64,000 nucleotides of DNA from an uncultured Eubacteriales bacterium (GTDB lineage Bacteria; Bacillota; Clostridia; Peptostreptococcales; Anaerovoracaceae), in NCBI GenBank assembly GCA_902773665.1, contig CACYFF010000001.1:115204-179203 (forward strand), in the 5' to 3' direction. Positions 14,936 through 22,728 of this stretch are shown here, one piece after another. The translations under genes were made by a program, and so were the position numbers. The notes beneath the pieces were generated by a model. It worked only from the letters and a program-made list of their open reading frames with translations. It was not told where the DNA came from and made no database searches. Position 1 is the stretch's first letter. Each line of letters opens with the position of its first letter.

Positions 14936-15684
14936 AGCGTTTCCTCCTTTTCCAGATCGCGGAACACGCCTAAGGGGAATTCCTTGAGGGTCTTTTCCCG
15001 CATGAACTCCAGGGACTGCAGGGGCGAGAGACCCCAGTTGGTCGGGCAGTTGGACATCAGCTCCACGAAGCTGTAGCCTTTGTGGGCCCGCTGGATGTCG
15101 AACGCGTGCCGGATGCCGGCCTTCGCCTTGCGGATCTCCGCCGGTTTATCCAAGGAGTACCGGGCGATGAACCGGGGAGCCGTCAGCTGGTCGATGATCT
15201 CGCACATATGCATGGGATAGCCTTCCCGTTCCGCCTGGCGTCCGCCGGGCGTCGTGGTGCTGGCCTGGCCGATCATGGTGGTGGGAGCCATCTGTCCGCC
15301 GGTCATGCCGTAGGTGGAGTTGTTGATGAGGATGGCGACGAAGTTCTCGCCGCGGTTGGCCGCGTTCAGCGTTTCCGCCAGGCCGATGGCCGCCAGGTCG
15401 CCGTCTCCCTGATAGGTAAAGACCAGCTTCTCCGGAGCGCAGCGGCAGGCGCCGGTGGCAGCCGCAGCCGCTCTGCCGTGGGTCGCGGACGCGCAGTCCA
15501 CGTCCAGGATGCGCTTAAACATGCCGCCGCATCCGACGGAGGCGATCAGCAGAGTGTCGTCCTGCACGCCCATCTCCTGGATGACCTCGGCGATCAGCTT
15601 GCCCGCCAGCGCGTGCAGGCAGCCGGGGCAGTAGTAGGAACCCGGTTTGATGAGGGTCTTCGGTCTCGTATAGAGCAGTTCCAT
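14932..15684 (-). CDS. 2-oxoacid:ferredoxin oxidoreductase, beta subunit (TPP-binding)
   Basis: 250 residues. The TPP-binding part is seen in YYCPGCLHALAGK (residues 18-30), GCGGMFK, then QGDGDLAAIGLAE (about 94-106) and NNSTYGMTGGQM (about 121-132), the GDG...N motif for TPP-Mg. It is followed immediately by the gamma gene (overlap) and preceded by the alpha gene one base away. Short length and motif order fit the four-subunit KOR/VOR class, not the fused pyruvate enzyme. Confidence 0.93.
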   Translation of the reverse strand: MELLYTRPKTLIKPGSYYCPGCLHALAGKLIAEVIQEMGVQDDTLLIASVGCGGMFKRILDVDCASATHGRAAAAATGACRCAPEKLVFTYQGDGDLAAIGLAETLNAANRGENFVAILINNSTYGMTGGQMAPTTMIGQASTTTPGGRQAEREGYPMHMCEIIDQLTAPRFIARYSLDKPAEIRKAKAGIRHAFDIQRAHKGYSFVELMSNCPTNWGLSPLQSLEFMREKTLKEFPLGVFRDLEKEETL

Positions 15685-15685
15685 C

Positions 15686-16762
15686 CTACTTCACCTCCTT
15701 TGTGTTTCCAAGAGCCATCGCTTTTAGGCGATCGTATACTTCTTCGGTGATGATAAACCGGCCGCCGGAGTGAGTGAGGCTTTCCAGAGGCACTCTGCCC
15801 TTCGTTGCCAGCTCCACATCCTCGATCATCTGCGCGGGGATGGAAAGCTCCGCCACGAGGATGCCCTTCAGTTTGCCGTAGTCGAGTTTCTCAAAACTCT
15901 TCGTGCAGAAGGGGAACAGGGTGATGGGCCGGATGAGCCCCGCCTTGATGCCCTCCGCCCGCAGCTGCTTGACGGCATCTTTCGCCACGCGCCCGACGAT
16001 GCCGTAGGCGCACACGACGACTTCCGCATCTTCGGTCTCGTATTCCTCGACCATCACTTCGTTCTGCTTCCAGCCCTCGTACATCTCCTCCAGCAGGCGG
16101 TTGAAGCCCTCGGAGTGCTCCGCGGTATAGTGGAACGTGGAAATGATCAGCTTGTCCGGGTTGATGCACTGGGAGGCGTAGGTCGTAAGCCGTTTGCGCT
16201 CCGCATCCCGGAAGGGCGGGAGTTCCACGGCTTCCATCATGGCGCCGATGCTGCCGTCCGGGCAGACCAGCATGGGAGCCTGGTATTCGTCCGCCTTTTC
16301 GAACGCCTTATACGTCAGATCCACCGCTTCCTGCACGGTGGAAGGTGCGTAGACGATCAGCCTGTGACCGCCGTGGCCCATGGCCCGGGTCACCTGGAAA
16401 TAGTCCATCTGCGCCGCCTGGATCGAACCGACGCCGGGGCCGCCCCGGGAGACGTTTACGATGACCGCCGGCAGCTGACCCGCCGCCAGTGCGGACACGC
16501 CTTCGCTCTTGAGGCTCATGCCCGGAGAAGAGGAGCTGGTCATGCAGCGCGTGCCGACCGCCGCCGCGCCAAACAGCATGGAGACCGAGGAGACCTCGCT
16601 CTCGCCCTGCACGAACACGCCGCCTACCTCCGGCAGCCTTCTGGACATGTATTCGGGGATCTCGTTCTGCGGCGTAATGGGATAGCCTGCGAAGAACCGG
16701 CAGCCGCCCCGGACGGCCGCTTCCGCAATGGCTTCCGTGCCTTTCATGAATTGTTTCGCCAT
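15686..16762 (-). CDS. 2-oxoacid:ferredoxin oxidoreductase, alpha subunit (VorB/KorA-like)
   Basis: 358 residues. ATG at 16762 (MAKQFMKGTEAIAEAA) is chosen; the longer open frame above it overlaps the ferredoxin gene and is not protein-like. The alpha domain shows GYPITPQNEIPEYMS (about 24-38), GESEVSSVSMLFGAA and TSSSSPGMSLKSEG. The size and the GxPITPQ form are most like VorB-type enzymes acting on branched-chain 2-oxoacids, but 2-oxoglutarate or other acids remain possible. It sits between the ferredoxin subunit gene and the beta gene. Confidence 0.92.
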   Translation of the reverse strand: MAKQFMKGTEAIAEAAVRGGCRFFAGYPITPQNEIPEYMSRRLPEVGGVFVQGESEVSSVSMLFGAAAVGTRCMTSSSSPGMSLKSEGVSALAAGQLPAVIVNVSRGGPGVGSIQAAQMDYFQVTRAMGHGGHRLIVYAPSTVQEAVDLTYKAFEKADEYQAPMLVCPDGSIGAMMEAVELPPFRDAERKRLTTYASQCINPDKLIISTFHYTAEHSEGFNRLLEEMYEGWKQNEVMVEEYETEDAEVVVCAYGIVGRVAKDAVKQLRAEGIKAGLIRPITLFPFCTKSFEKLDYGKLKGILVAELSIPAQMIEDVELATKGRVPLESLTHSGGRFIITEEVYDRLKAMALGNTKEVK

Positions 16763-16781
16763 ATTCTGCTCCTTCGCCGGG

Positions 16782-16988
16782 TCAATCCCGGTAGACTGAG
16801 ATCGCGCCTTCCGGGCACATGATCGCGCACTGCCGGCAGGCAACGCAGGTCTTGTCCGGATCCGGTTTGACCGTAAAATAGCCCTTCTCGTTCGCCACAT
16901 CGCCGGGGACTATCACCCCGTTCGGGCAGACGGGAATGCAAAGCTCGCAGGCTTTGCAGTAGAACGGATCAATTTCGATCTTTCCCAT
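16782..16988 (-). CDS. 2-oxoacid:ferredoxin oxidoreductase, delta subunit (2[4Fe-4S] ferredoxin)
   Basis: 68 residues with two CxxCxxCxxxC-type motifs: YCKACELCIPVCP (about 10-22) and CVACRQCAIMCP (about 48-59), each suited to one [4Fe-4S] cluster. As the first subunit gene of the D-A-B-C set it carries electrons from the TPP centre to free ferredoxin. It starts 14 bases after the stop of the P-loop protein gene. Confidence 0.95.
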   Translation of the reverse strand: MGKIEIDPFYCKACELCIPVCPNGVIVPGDVANEKGYFTVKPDPDKTCVACRQCAIMCPEGAISVYRD

Positions 16989-17002
16989 GTTGTTTTCTCC
17001 TT

Positions 17003-17680
17003 TTATGCTTCTGCCGGGTCGTATCCGAGCACCCGGCTTAAAAACGGTTCGATGAGGATGCAGGGGTCACCGGCCGCTTCCGCCAAAAACGCCGGCGCCA
17101 TGCGAAACTCCGGGCGCATCCCCAGGGGCCGGAGCAGCTCTTTCAGGCGTTCGTGACCCGCCCAATATTCCTCCGCCGTCGTGGCGGGCCCCAGATAGGG
17201 GTTGGAGACCACGTGCAGGTCCTCCAGATGGCAGGCCCAGGTGATGGCCTCCAGGGTCTGCGCGATGTGCTCTGTCGTATCCGAAAAGCTGCGGTAGGGG
17301 TTGATGACGTATAGACAGAGGGCCTCTGCCCTCTTTACGGCCTCCGCGAACTGGCCCGTGTGCAGGGCGCCTGCGTAGCTGCCGCCCACGTCCAGGATGA
17401 CGCGAAGATCCGGATCTGCCAGGGATTCGTTCACGCCGTAGGGCATCAGAGGCGAATCTGCATATTCCGGCTGGTCCGTAAACGTGACGCCGTAGGCGCG
17501 CAGCGCATCCTTGCTGTCCCTTGCCCGCAGCAGCGGTTTGGTCTGGTCCATGTCCAGAAAGCGCAGGGGCTCGCCTGTTTTCCGGACGATCTGCGCTGCC
17601 AGGTTCATCGCCAGCTCCGTCTTGCCGCTGCCGGCTTCTCCCAGCGCGACGATCTTCTTTTGGCTCAAAAGTCGCTCCAT
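17003..17680 (-). CDS. P-loop NTPase of unknown function
   Basis: 225 residues from ATG at 17680; the frame runs further upstream but that part lies in non-conserved spacer sequence. A Walker A motif GEAGSGKT (14-21) is followed by LDMDQTKP (about 42-49) and DVGGSYAGA (about 97-105), the layout of SIMIBI-class ATPases such as MinD/ArsA relatives. NPYRSFSDT and VVSNPYLGP follow. It is the first gene of the oxidoreductase operon, with 14 bases to the ferredoxin subunit. Function is unknown; a maturation or regulatory role for the complex is only a positional guess. Confidence 0.7.
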   Translation of the reverse strand: MERLLSQKKIVALGEAGSGKTELAMNLAAQIVRKTGEPLRFLDMDQTKPLLRARDSKDALRAYGVTFTDQPEYADSPLMPYGVNESLADPDLRVILDVGGSYAGALHTGQFAEAVKRAEALCLYVINPYRSFSDTTEHIAQTLEAITWACHLEDLHVVSNPYLGPATTAEEYWAGHERLKELLRPLGMRPEFRMAPAFLAEAAGDPCILIEPFLSRVLGYDPAEA

Positions 17681-17824
17681 ATAAAGAATTTTACGCTTTA
17701 AAGTAAAGATTATCAAGAGACGCCGGCGCGCGATGGCGCATAAAGTACCTGCCCCCATTTGCAAAAAGGGGTATACTAAAGGCGAAGGACCGCCGCGAGC
17801 GGATCGAAAAGAAAGGAGCATCTC

Positions 17825-18538
17825 ATGAGACCTTTGATCGGCGTATTTGCCCACGCACCCCGGACTACGGACCTTTGGGCCGGAGAAACCTGCCCCGAGA
17901 CCTATCTGATCGCCTTGGAAAACGCAGGCGCAGACCCCATCCTTCTCCCCGCCTACGACAACGACGAGGCGCTGCGCCGCTACGTGCAGCTGTGCGACGG
18001 CTTCGTGCTTCCGGGCGGCATCGACATCAATCCCCTCACCTACGGCGAGGATCCGCATCCCAAACTGCAGACCAACAAGCTGGAGTTCGACGAGTGCGAG
18101 CTGCACCTCATCCGGATCATCCTGGAGTCGAAAAAGCCCGTGCTGGGCATCTGCAGAGGTTCGCAGATCTTAAACGTGGCCTTCGGCGGCACGCTGTACC
18201 AAGACATCGAGGCCATGCACGAGGGTGCGCAGCAGCACAACCAGGAGGAAGTGACCCCCGGAGCGACCTGCCACCGGATAAAGATCGAAGACGGTTCGAT
18301 CCTGGCGGAGCTGTACGGAACGGAGATGCGGGTCAACAGCTTCCACCACCAGGCGGTGAAGGATCTGGGCGCAGGCCTGAAAGCGACTGCCCACGCCTAC
18401 GACGGCATCGTCGAGGGCTTCCAGGCAGAAGACTACCCCTTCGTCGTCGGCGTACAGTGGCACCCGGAGCAGGAGACCAACGCGGATAAGCACGCCGTGC
18501 TGCCGATCTTTAGGAGATTGGTGGAGGAGTGCAAATAA
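17825..18538 (+). CDS. gamma-glutamyl-gamma-aminobutyrate hydrolase family (peptidase C26, PuuD-like)
   Basis: 237 residues of the class I glutamine-amidotransferase fold used as a hydrolase. The nucleophile lies in LGICRGSQILN (Cys110), and the His/Glu pair in VQWHPEQ (His213, Glu215). FHHQAVKDLG near residue 173 is typical of PuuD-type enzymes. It removes gamma-linked glutamate from amines or peptides. It stands alone on the plus strand after an AAGGAG site, with no polyamine genes nearby. A decayed REP-like arm follows its stop. Confidence 0.9.
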   Translation: MRPLIGVFAHAPRTTDLWAGETCPETYLIALENAGADPILLPAYDNDEALRRYVQLCDGFVLPGGIDINPLTYGEDPHPKLQTNKLEFDECELHLIRIILESKKPVLGICRGSQILNVAFGGTLYQDIEAMHEGAQQHNQEEVTPGATCHRIKIEDGSILAELYGTEMRVNSFHHQAVKDLGAGLKATAHAYDGIVEGFQAEDYPFVVGVQWHPEQETNADKHAVLPIFRRLVEECK

Positions 18539-18566
18539 GAAAGAACCGTCTCCGCTTGTCTCTTTG
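18535..18566. repeat. decayed half copy of the REP-like palindrome
   Basis: aagaaccgtctccgctt just after the stop at 18538 matches the right arm of the palindrome at 44924-44948 at 15 of 17 positions. The complementary left arm is missing, so no hairpin can form. Confidence 0.5.
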
Positions 18567-18595
18567 TTGCGTGCGGCTCAGATGTCCGCTATAAT
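18567..18595 (+). promoter_or_regulatory. promoter of the ABC-F gene
   Basis: TTGCGT (18567-18572), 17-bp spacer, TATAAT (18590-18595). Transcription would begin near 18602, giving a leader of about 210 bases before the ABC-F start. Confidence 0.8.
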
Positions 18596-18633
18596 AAAGC
18601 CAAGTTATCGTTGAAAGAAGTAAAAGGTGAGCG

Positions 18634-18648
18634 ATGGAGAACAGATAA
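18634..18648 (+). CDS. putative 4-residue leader peptide
   Basis: ATG GAG AAC AGA TAA, preceded 4-5 bases by AAGGTGA. It lies about 30 bases after the inferred transcription start and upstream of a terminator and the ABC-F gene, where regulatory leader peptides of antibiotic-resistance genes are found. Translation is not proven. Confidence 0.5.
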   Translation: MENR

Positions 18649-18765
18649 TTTGATTTGGATCATGTGAACGTATCTTTCAGGGCCTCTCGGGCTCTTGATT
18701 TCGCATGCCGAATCAGATTATCCCGGAAGACTCTGTTGATCACCGTCAATAGCCTTGTTTTTTGG

Positions 18766-18795
18766 GTCTGTTTCGCATGCGGAACAGACTTTTTT
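18766..18795 (+). terminator. intrinsic terminator inside the ABC-F leader
   Basis: GTCTGTTTCGC / GCGGAACAGAC stem (with one T-G pair) followed by six T residues, ending 18 bases before the ABC-F start codon. Placed before a gene with its own promoter upstream, it works as an attenuator. Confidence 0.85.
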
Positions 18796-18813
18796 ATGCG
18801 AGGTGATTTGTTT

Positions 18814-20406
18814 ATGCTTCAGATACAGCATTTGACCATAACACATTCAAAGGATCTTCGGGTCATCCTGAAGGATTTTTCCCTGACATTGAATCCGGGC
18901 GACAAGGCTGTCGTCATCGGCGAAGAGGGCAACGGTAAGTCCACGCTCCTCAAATGGATCTTTTACCCGGAGATGATCGACAGTTATGCAGAGGCCGAGG
19001 GAGTCTGTGCGAAGGCCGGTGAACGGTTAGCCTATCTGCCTCAGCAGCTTCCGGCAGAAGATGCGGCGCAGACTGTGTACGGATTTCTTTCCGAAGAGGA
19101 TCTGTTTTTTGACAGTTCGCCGAAGACCATATCGAAAGCGGCTGCTTCTCTGGGTTTGCCGATCGATCTCTTTTACAGTGACCAGCCCATGGGCACGTTG
19201 TCCGGCGGCGAAAAAGTAAAAGTGCAGCTGGCCCGGCTTCTGCTGGCTCAACCCACCGTACTGCTCCTGGATGAACCGTCCAACGACATCGATATCGATG
19301 CGTTGGAGTACCTGGAGCGGGTGATTCGGACATTTCCCGGCATCGTCCTCTTTATTTCCCACGACGAGACTTTGATCGAGAGGACCGCCAATCTGGTCAT
19401 TCACCTGGAACAGATCCACCGCAAGCAGCAATGCCGCCATACCGTGGCGCGCATGGATTACCGGGAGTATACGGGAAGGCGGCAGAATGCTTTTGAAAAA
19501 CAGGCGCAGCAAGCGCAAAGCGATCTGCGGGAAAAGAAAATACGGGATGAGAAATTTCGGCGTATCTATCAACGCGTTGAATTTGAACAAGCGGCGATCA
19601 GCAGGCAAGACCCTCATGGCGGATATCTTCTGAAGAGATCTATGCACAAAGTCAAATCCATGGAACGTCGTTTTGCGAAAGAAGACGCACAGATGACAGA
19701 AAAGCCTGTGCAGGAAAATCCCATCGACTTTACCCTGGGAAAAAATGCTGTCCCAATTCCTGCCGGGAAGACCGTTCTGGACTTCGCGCTGCCACAGCTT
19801 TGGACGGAAGACGGGGAAAGAGTGTTGGCCGAGAACATCCGGCTGCTGATGCGCGGCGCGGAAAAAGTCTGCATTACCGGACCCAACGGCTGCGGCAAAA
19901 CGACAATGCTGAAACAGATCTGGGAACAATTGAAAAACCGCACGGATATCCGTGCAGCCTATATGCCTCAGAATTATGCGGATCTTTTGGATCTCAGCAA
20001 GACGCCCGTTGACTGCATCTGCATAAATGGCGACGCCGAAGAACGCACGATGGTGCGGACCTTTCTCGGCGCGCTCCGTTTTACAACTGCGGAGATGGAC
20101 CATCCGGCAGCTGCGCTTTCCGGGGGTCAGCAGGCGAAGATCTTCCTGCTTCGGCTGAATCTATCCGGTGCAAACGTATTGCTTTTGGACGAGCCAACGC
20201 GAAACATTTCTCCTCTGTCCGGACCTGTTATCCGCCGGATGCTGGCGGCTTTTCCGGGCGCTATCCTCAGCGTTTCCCACGACCGCAAGTACATCGAAGA
20301 AGTCTGCGGTACGGTCTATGAACTGACGGAAGCTGGTCTTCAGATCCCCAGCAGGTGCTCCAGCGTGTACGCCACGCCGTCGTCATCGTGGGTGGGCGCG
20401 ATGTAA
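18814..20406 (+). CDS. ABC-F family ATPase, probable ribosome protection (antibiotic resistance) type
   Basis: 530 residues from ATG at 18814 (GAGGTGA 7 bases before); the longer upstream frame runs through the attenuator. Two ABC domains: Walker A GEEGNGKST near residue 34, signature LSGGEKVKVQ, Walker B LLLDEPSNDID, a charged linker (about 190-290), then GPNGCGKTT, LSGGQQAKI and LLLDEPTRN. No membrane segments, so it acts on ribosomes, not as an exporter. The attenuator suggests inducible protection against lincosamide, pleuromutilin or streptogramin type drugs, as for Lsa/Vga/VmlR proteins; the drug is not readable. The last 22 codons run antisense into the convergent HAD gene, so the native C-terminus may have been altered. 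Confidence 0.88.
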   Translation: MLQIQHLTITHSKDLRVILKDFSLTLNPGDKAVVIGEEGNGKSTLLKWIFYPEMIDSYAEAEGVCAKAGERLAYLPQQLPAEDAAQTVYGFLSEEDLFFDSSPKTISKAAASLGLPIDLFYSDQPMGTLSGGEKVKVQLARLLLAQPTVLLLDEPSNDIDIDALEYLERVIRTFPGIVLFISHDETLIERTANLVIHLEQIHRKQQCRHTVARMDYREYTGRRQNAFEKQAQQAQSDLREKKIRDEKFRRIYQRVEFEQAAISRQDPHGGYLLKRSMHKVKSMERRFAKEDAQMTEKPVQENPIDFTLGKNAVPIPAGKTVLDFALPQLWTEDGERVLAENIRLLMRGAEKVCITGPNGCGKTTMLKQIWEQLKNRTDIRAAYMPQNYADLLDLSKTPVDCICINGDAEERTMVRTFLGALRFTTAEMDHPAAALSGGQQAKIFLLRLNLSGANVLLLDEPTRNISPLSGPVIRRMLAAFPGAILSVSHDRKYIEEVCGTVYELTEAGLQIPSRCSSVYATPSSSWVGAM

Positions 20407-21212
20407 TCCGCGATATCCAGCAGCTCGGGCACAGCATTGCCCACGGCGACACCGATGCCGGCGTGTAGCAGCATCTGCTCGTCGTTGGTGGAATCGCCGA
20501 ACGCCATGATGTTCTCCTTCGTGCAGCCCAGCATCTTCGCCAGCGCATCCAGCGCGTTGGCTTTGGAGGTCGTCGGGCCGCCCAGCTCAATGTTTTCCGG
20601 GGTGGAGCTTACCGCGGTGACCCCCTTCACCTGCTCTTTGATCTCCTTCAGATAGCGCAGGCGCTTCTCCTGGTCGGCAAAGATCAGGTTGATATTCTCC
20701 AGTTTGTTCTTATTCTCTTCGATCAGTTCCCACAGGTTGTCCACCGGGATGCGGGTCGTAAGCACGTAATGCTGGCTCTTGGGCTTCACCCGGCCGAATT
20801 CCGCCAGATGCTCCATACAGTAGCGGTCCGCCACCACCTGGTCGTCGTAGAAGATCTCCAGCATGACTTTCGGGTCCTTCATCCACGGGTAGCAGGCTTC
20901 CACGGAGGAGGCCTCCAGCAGGTTTTCGTACAGGATCTTATCCGCGTGGACGTCCCGGATGCGTGCGCCGTTGCTGGTAATGGCGTACTGGATGCCCGGC
21001 ACCGCCAGCACATCCTTCGGAAGCGCCGACCAGACGCGGCCCGAGGCGATCACCACGTGATATCCCTTTTCGATGGCGCGGTCCAGTGCGGCACGGTTGC
21101 CATCCGACAGCTTGCCGTGGCCGTCCAGCAGCGTATCGTCCATGTCGAACGCCAGGATCTTGATCTTATCGAGCCTCTCCTTGGAGAGAGGCGTTTTGTA
21201 GTACATTTTCAT
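20340..21212 (-). CDS. HAD superfamily Cof-type phosphatase
   Basis: 290 residues from ATG at 21212, which has AAAGGAG 9 bases upstream. Motif I is FDMDDTLLDG (nucleophile Asp23, acid/base Asp25), motif II VIASGR, motif III around lysine near 215, motif IV GDSTNDEQML. The large cap between motifs II and III is of Cof type (C2B). Such enzymes dephosphorylate sugar phosphates, FMN or PLP; substrate unknown. Its 3' end overlaps the ABC-F gene by 67 bases tail to tail. It follows the EamA transporter gene by 4 bases. Confidence 0.88.
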   Translation of the reverse strand: MKMYYKTPLSKERLDKIKILAFDMDDTLLDGHGKLSDGNRAALDRAIEKGYHVVIASGRVWSALPKDVLAVPGIQYAITSNGARIRDVHADKILYENLLEASSVEACYPWMKDPKVMLEIFYDDQVVADRYCMEHLAEFGRVKPKSQHYVLTTRIPVDNLWELIEENKNKLENINLIFADQEKRLRYLKEIKEQVKGVTAVSSTPENIELGGPTTSKANALDALAKMLGCTKENIMAFGDSTNDEQMLLHAGIGVAVGNAVPELLDIADYIAPTHDDDGVAYTLEHLLGI

Positions 21213-21216
21213 GGGA

Positions 21217-22116
21217 TCACGACTCCTTTGCCGAAGATTTCTTATGGTCACCGAGGGTGATCAGGAATGCGGAGACCAGCACGAGCAGGCCGCCGGCGAG
21301 CGTCCGCGGCGTAAGCGGTTCGTTAAGAAGCAGAATACTGCACACGAGGCTGGTGATGGGCTCCAGGATGCCCAGAATGCCCGTAACGGTGGGTCCGACG
21401 CGTTTGACCGCTTCCGGGGTCATGACGTTGCCGATGCACACGACCATCAGCCCGGTCAGGAACAGCCAGATCCAGCCCGCCGGCCGGCATTCGCCGAAGG
21501 AATAGCCGAAGATCTTGCCGAAGATAAACAGGAAGACCGTGCCGAACAGGGTGTTGTAGAACGAGATCTTAAAGCCCGTCAGTTCCCGGATGCCGCTCTT
21601 GTCCGTAATGATCAGGTAAGAGGAATAGGCCACGGCGGACAGCAGCGCCAGGATGAGCCCCACAGGGTTCGCTTCCAGGCCGCCGAACATCATCACCCAG
21701 ATGCCCAGGCATGCCAGCAGCAGCGAGCACCCCTGGATCTTCGTAAGCTTTTGCTTGAAGAACAGCGCGTAGACCAGCGCAACAATGGCCGGATACGTAA
21801 AGTGCAGGCACAGCGTAAGGCCGACGGAGATGTATTCATAGGACAGGTACAGCAGCATGGCCGTTAAGCCGCCGCAGGTCATGCCGATGAAGAACAGGGC
21901 GATCAGCTGCTTGCGGGTGAGCTTAAAACCGTAGCCTTTCACCTTCAGGATGATGGCCAGCACGGGCAGCACGGAGAGGTTGCGGTAGAAAGCGATGGAG
22001 ATGCCGTTGCCGCCAGCATTCGTGGACGCCAGTTTGGCTGTTATGGAAGAAAGTCCGAAAAAGATCGCTGCCAGCGCAGCCAGCAGCAATCCGGTACGTT
22101 TGTCTTTATCGTTCAT
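21217..22116 (-). CDS. DMT superfamily transporter (EamA)
   Basis: 299 residues with ten hydrophobic segments arranged as two EamA repeats (about 8-140 and 155-290). Typical features are the helix-1 stretch FFGLSSITAKLAS and the end of repeat two with EPITSLVCSILLLNEPLTPR. EamA proteins usually export amino acids or other metabolites. It lies between scpB (6 bases upstream) and the HAD gene, in the same minus-strand run. Substrate unknown. Confidence 0.9.
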   Translation of the reverse strand: MNDKDKRTGLLLAALAAIFFGLSSITAKLASTNAGGNGISIAFYRNLSVLPVLAIILKVKGYGFKLTRKQLIALFFIGMTCGGLTAMLLYLSYEYISVGLTLCLHFTYPAIVALVYALFFKQKLTKIQGCSLLLACLGIWVMMFGGLEANPVGLILALLSAVAYSSYLIITDKSGIRELTGFKISFYNTLFGTVFLFIFGKIFGYSFGECRPAGWIWLFLTGLMVVCIGNVMTPEAVKRVGPTVTGILGILEPITSLVCSILLLNEPLTPRTLAGGLLVLVSAFLITLGDHKKSSAKES

Positions 22117-22122
22117 GGTTTT

Positions 22123-22725
22123 TTATTCCTCGGAAAGAGGCATGGTCAGCTGGTCCGGATCGACTTCGCGCAGCAGCTCCAGGCCCTCCGGATCGTCGTC
22201 CAGCGTAAGGCTTCCGATGTCCTCGAGCTCGGGCAGCTCGTCCAGGGATTCGAAGCCGAACGTGAACAGGAAGTTGCGGGTGGTGCCGTACAGGATGGGG
22301 CGTCCGATCTGCTTGCTTCTGCCCTTTTCCTCCACGAGATCCTTCTTCATGAGGGTCTCCAGCACCCGGTCGCTCTTGATGCCGCGGACAGCATCGATCT
22401 GCGCCTTCGTAACGGGCTGCTTATATGCGATGACCGCCAGCACCTCCAGCGCTGCCTGGGACAGGCGCTTTTCCTTGACCGGGGTCACGAGTTTCGTAAT
22501 ATAGTCGTCGTTCTCCGGATTCGTGCACAGCTGGAACGCCTTGTCCGCCTCGCGGATGCGCAGGCCGCTGCGCCGGGTCTCGTAGTCCTCCGCCAGCTCG
22601 CGCAGGATATGCAGCATATCCGCTGCCGGCACGTTGAACAGATCCGCCGCCGTCTTTACGTCCAGGGGATCGCCCCACACGAACAGGATCGATTCCAATG
22701 CCGATTTGATGCTTTCGTTCGTCAT
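22123..22725 (-). CDS. scpB: segregation and condensation protein B
   Basis: 200 residues. Two winged-helix domains: NESIKSALESILFVWGDPLD at the start and YKQPVTKAQIDAVRG near residue 105, with GRPILYGTT near 145, all classic ScpB. It binds ScpA and SMC to form the condensin complex for chromosome segregation. The C-terminal tail is acidic. scpA lies 3 bases upstream. Confidence 0.96.
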   Translation of the reverse strand: MTNESIKSALESILFVWGDPLDVKTAADLFNVPAADMLHILRELAEDYETRRSGLRIREADKAFQLCTNPENDDYITKLVTPVKEKRLSQAALEVLAVIAYKQPVTKAQIDAVRGIKSDRVLETLMKKDLVEEKGRSKQIGRPILYGTTRNFLFTFGFESLDELPELEDIGSLTLDDDPEGLELLREVDPDQLTMPLSEE

Positions 22726-22728
22726 AGT

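Larger units (their letters stand above)
18602..18795 (+). promoter_or_regulatory. ribosome-mediated attenuator leader of the ABC-F gene
   Basis: The leader holds a ribosome site (AAAGGTGA), a 4-codon open frame (Met-Glu-Asn-Arg-stop, 18634-18648), a segment ttcgcatgccgaa near 18700, and the terminator at 18766-18795 whose loop-side sequence ttcgcatgcggaa is nearly the same. The two related segments can compete for pairing, so a stalled ribosome on the leader peptide could release the terminator. This is the known design for antibiotic-induced ABC-F and methyltransferase genes. Confidence 0.65.

Noticed and set aside
17681..18106. Upstream extension of the P-loop protein frame
   Set aside because: It runs antisense into the start of the C26 hydrolase gene and through its promoter region; the Walker A motif is at the expected distance from the ATG at 17680.
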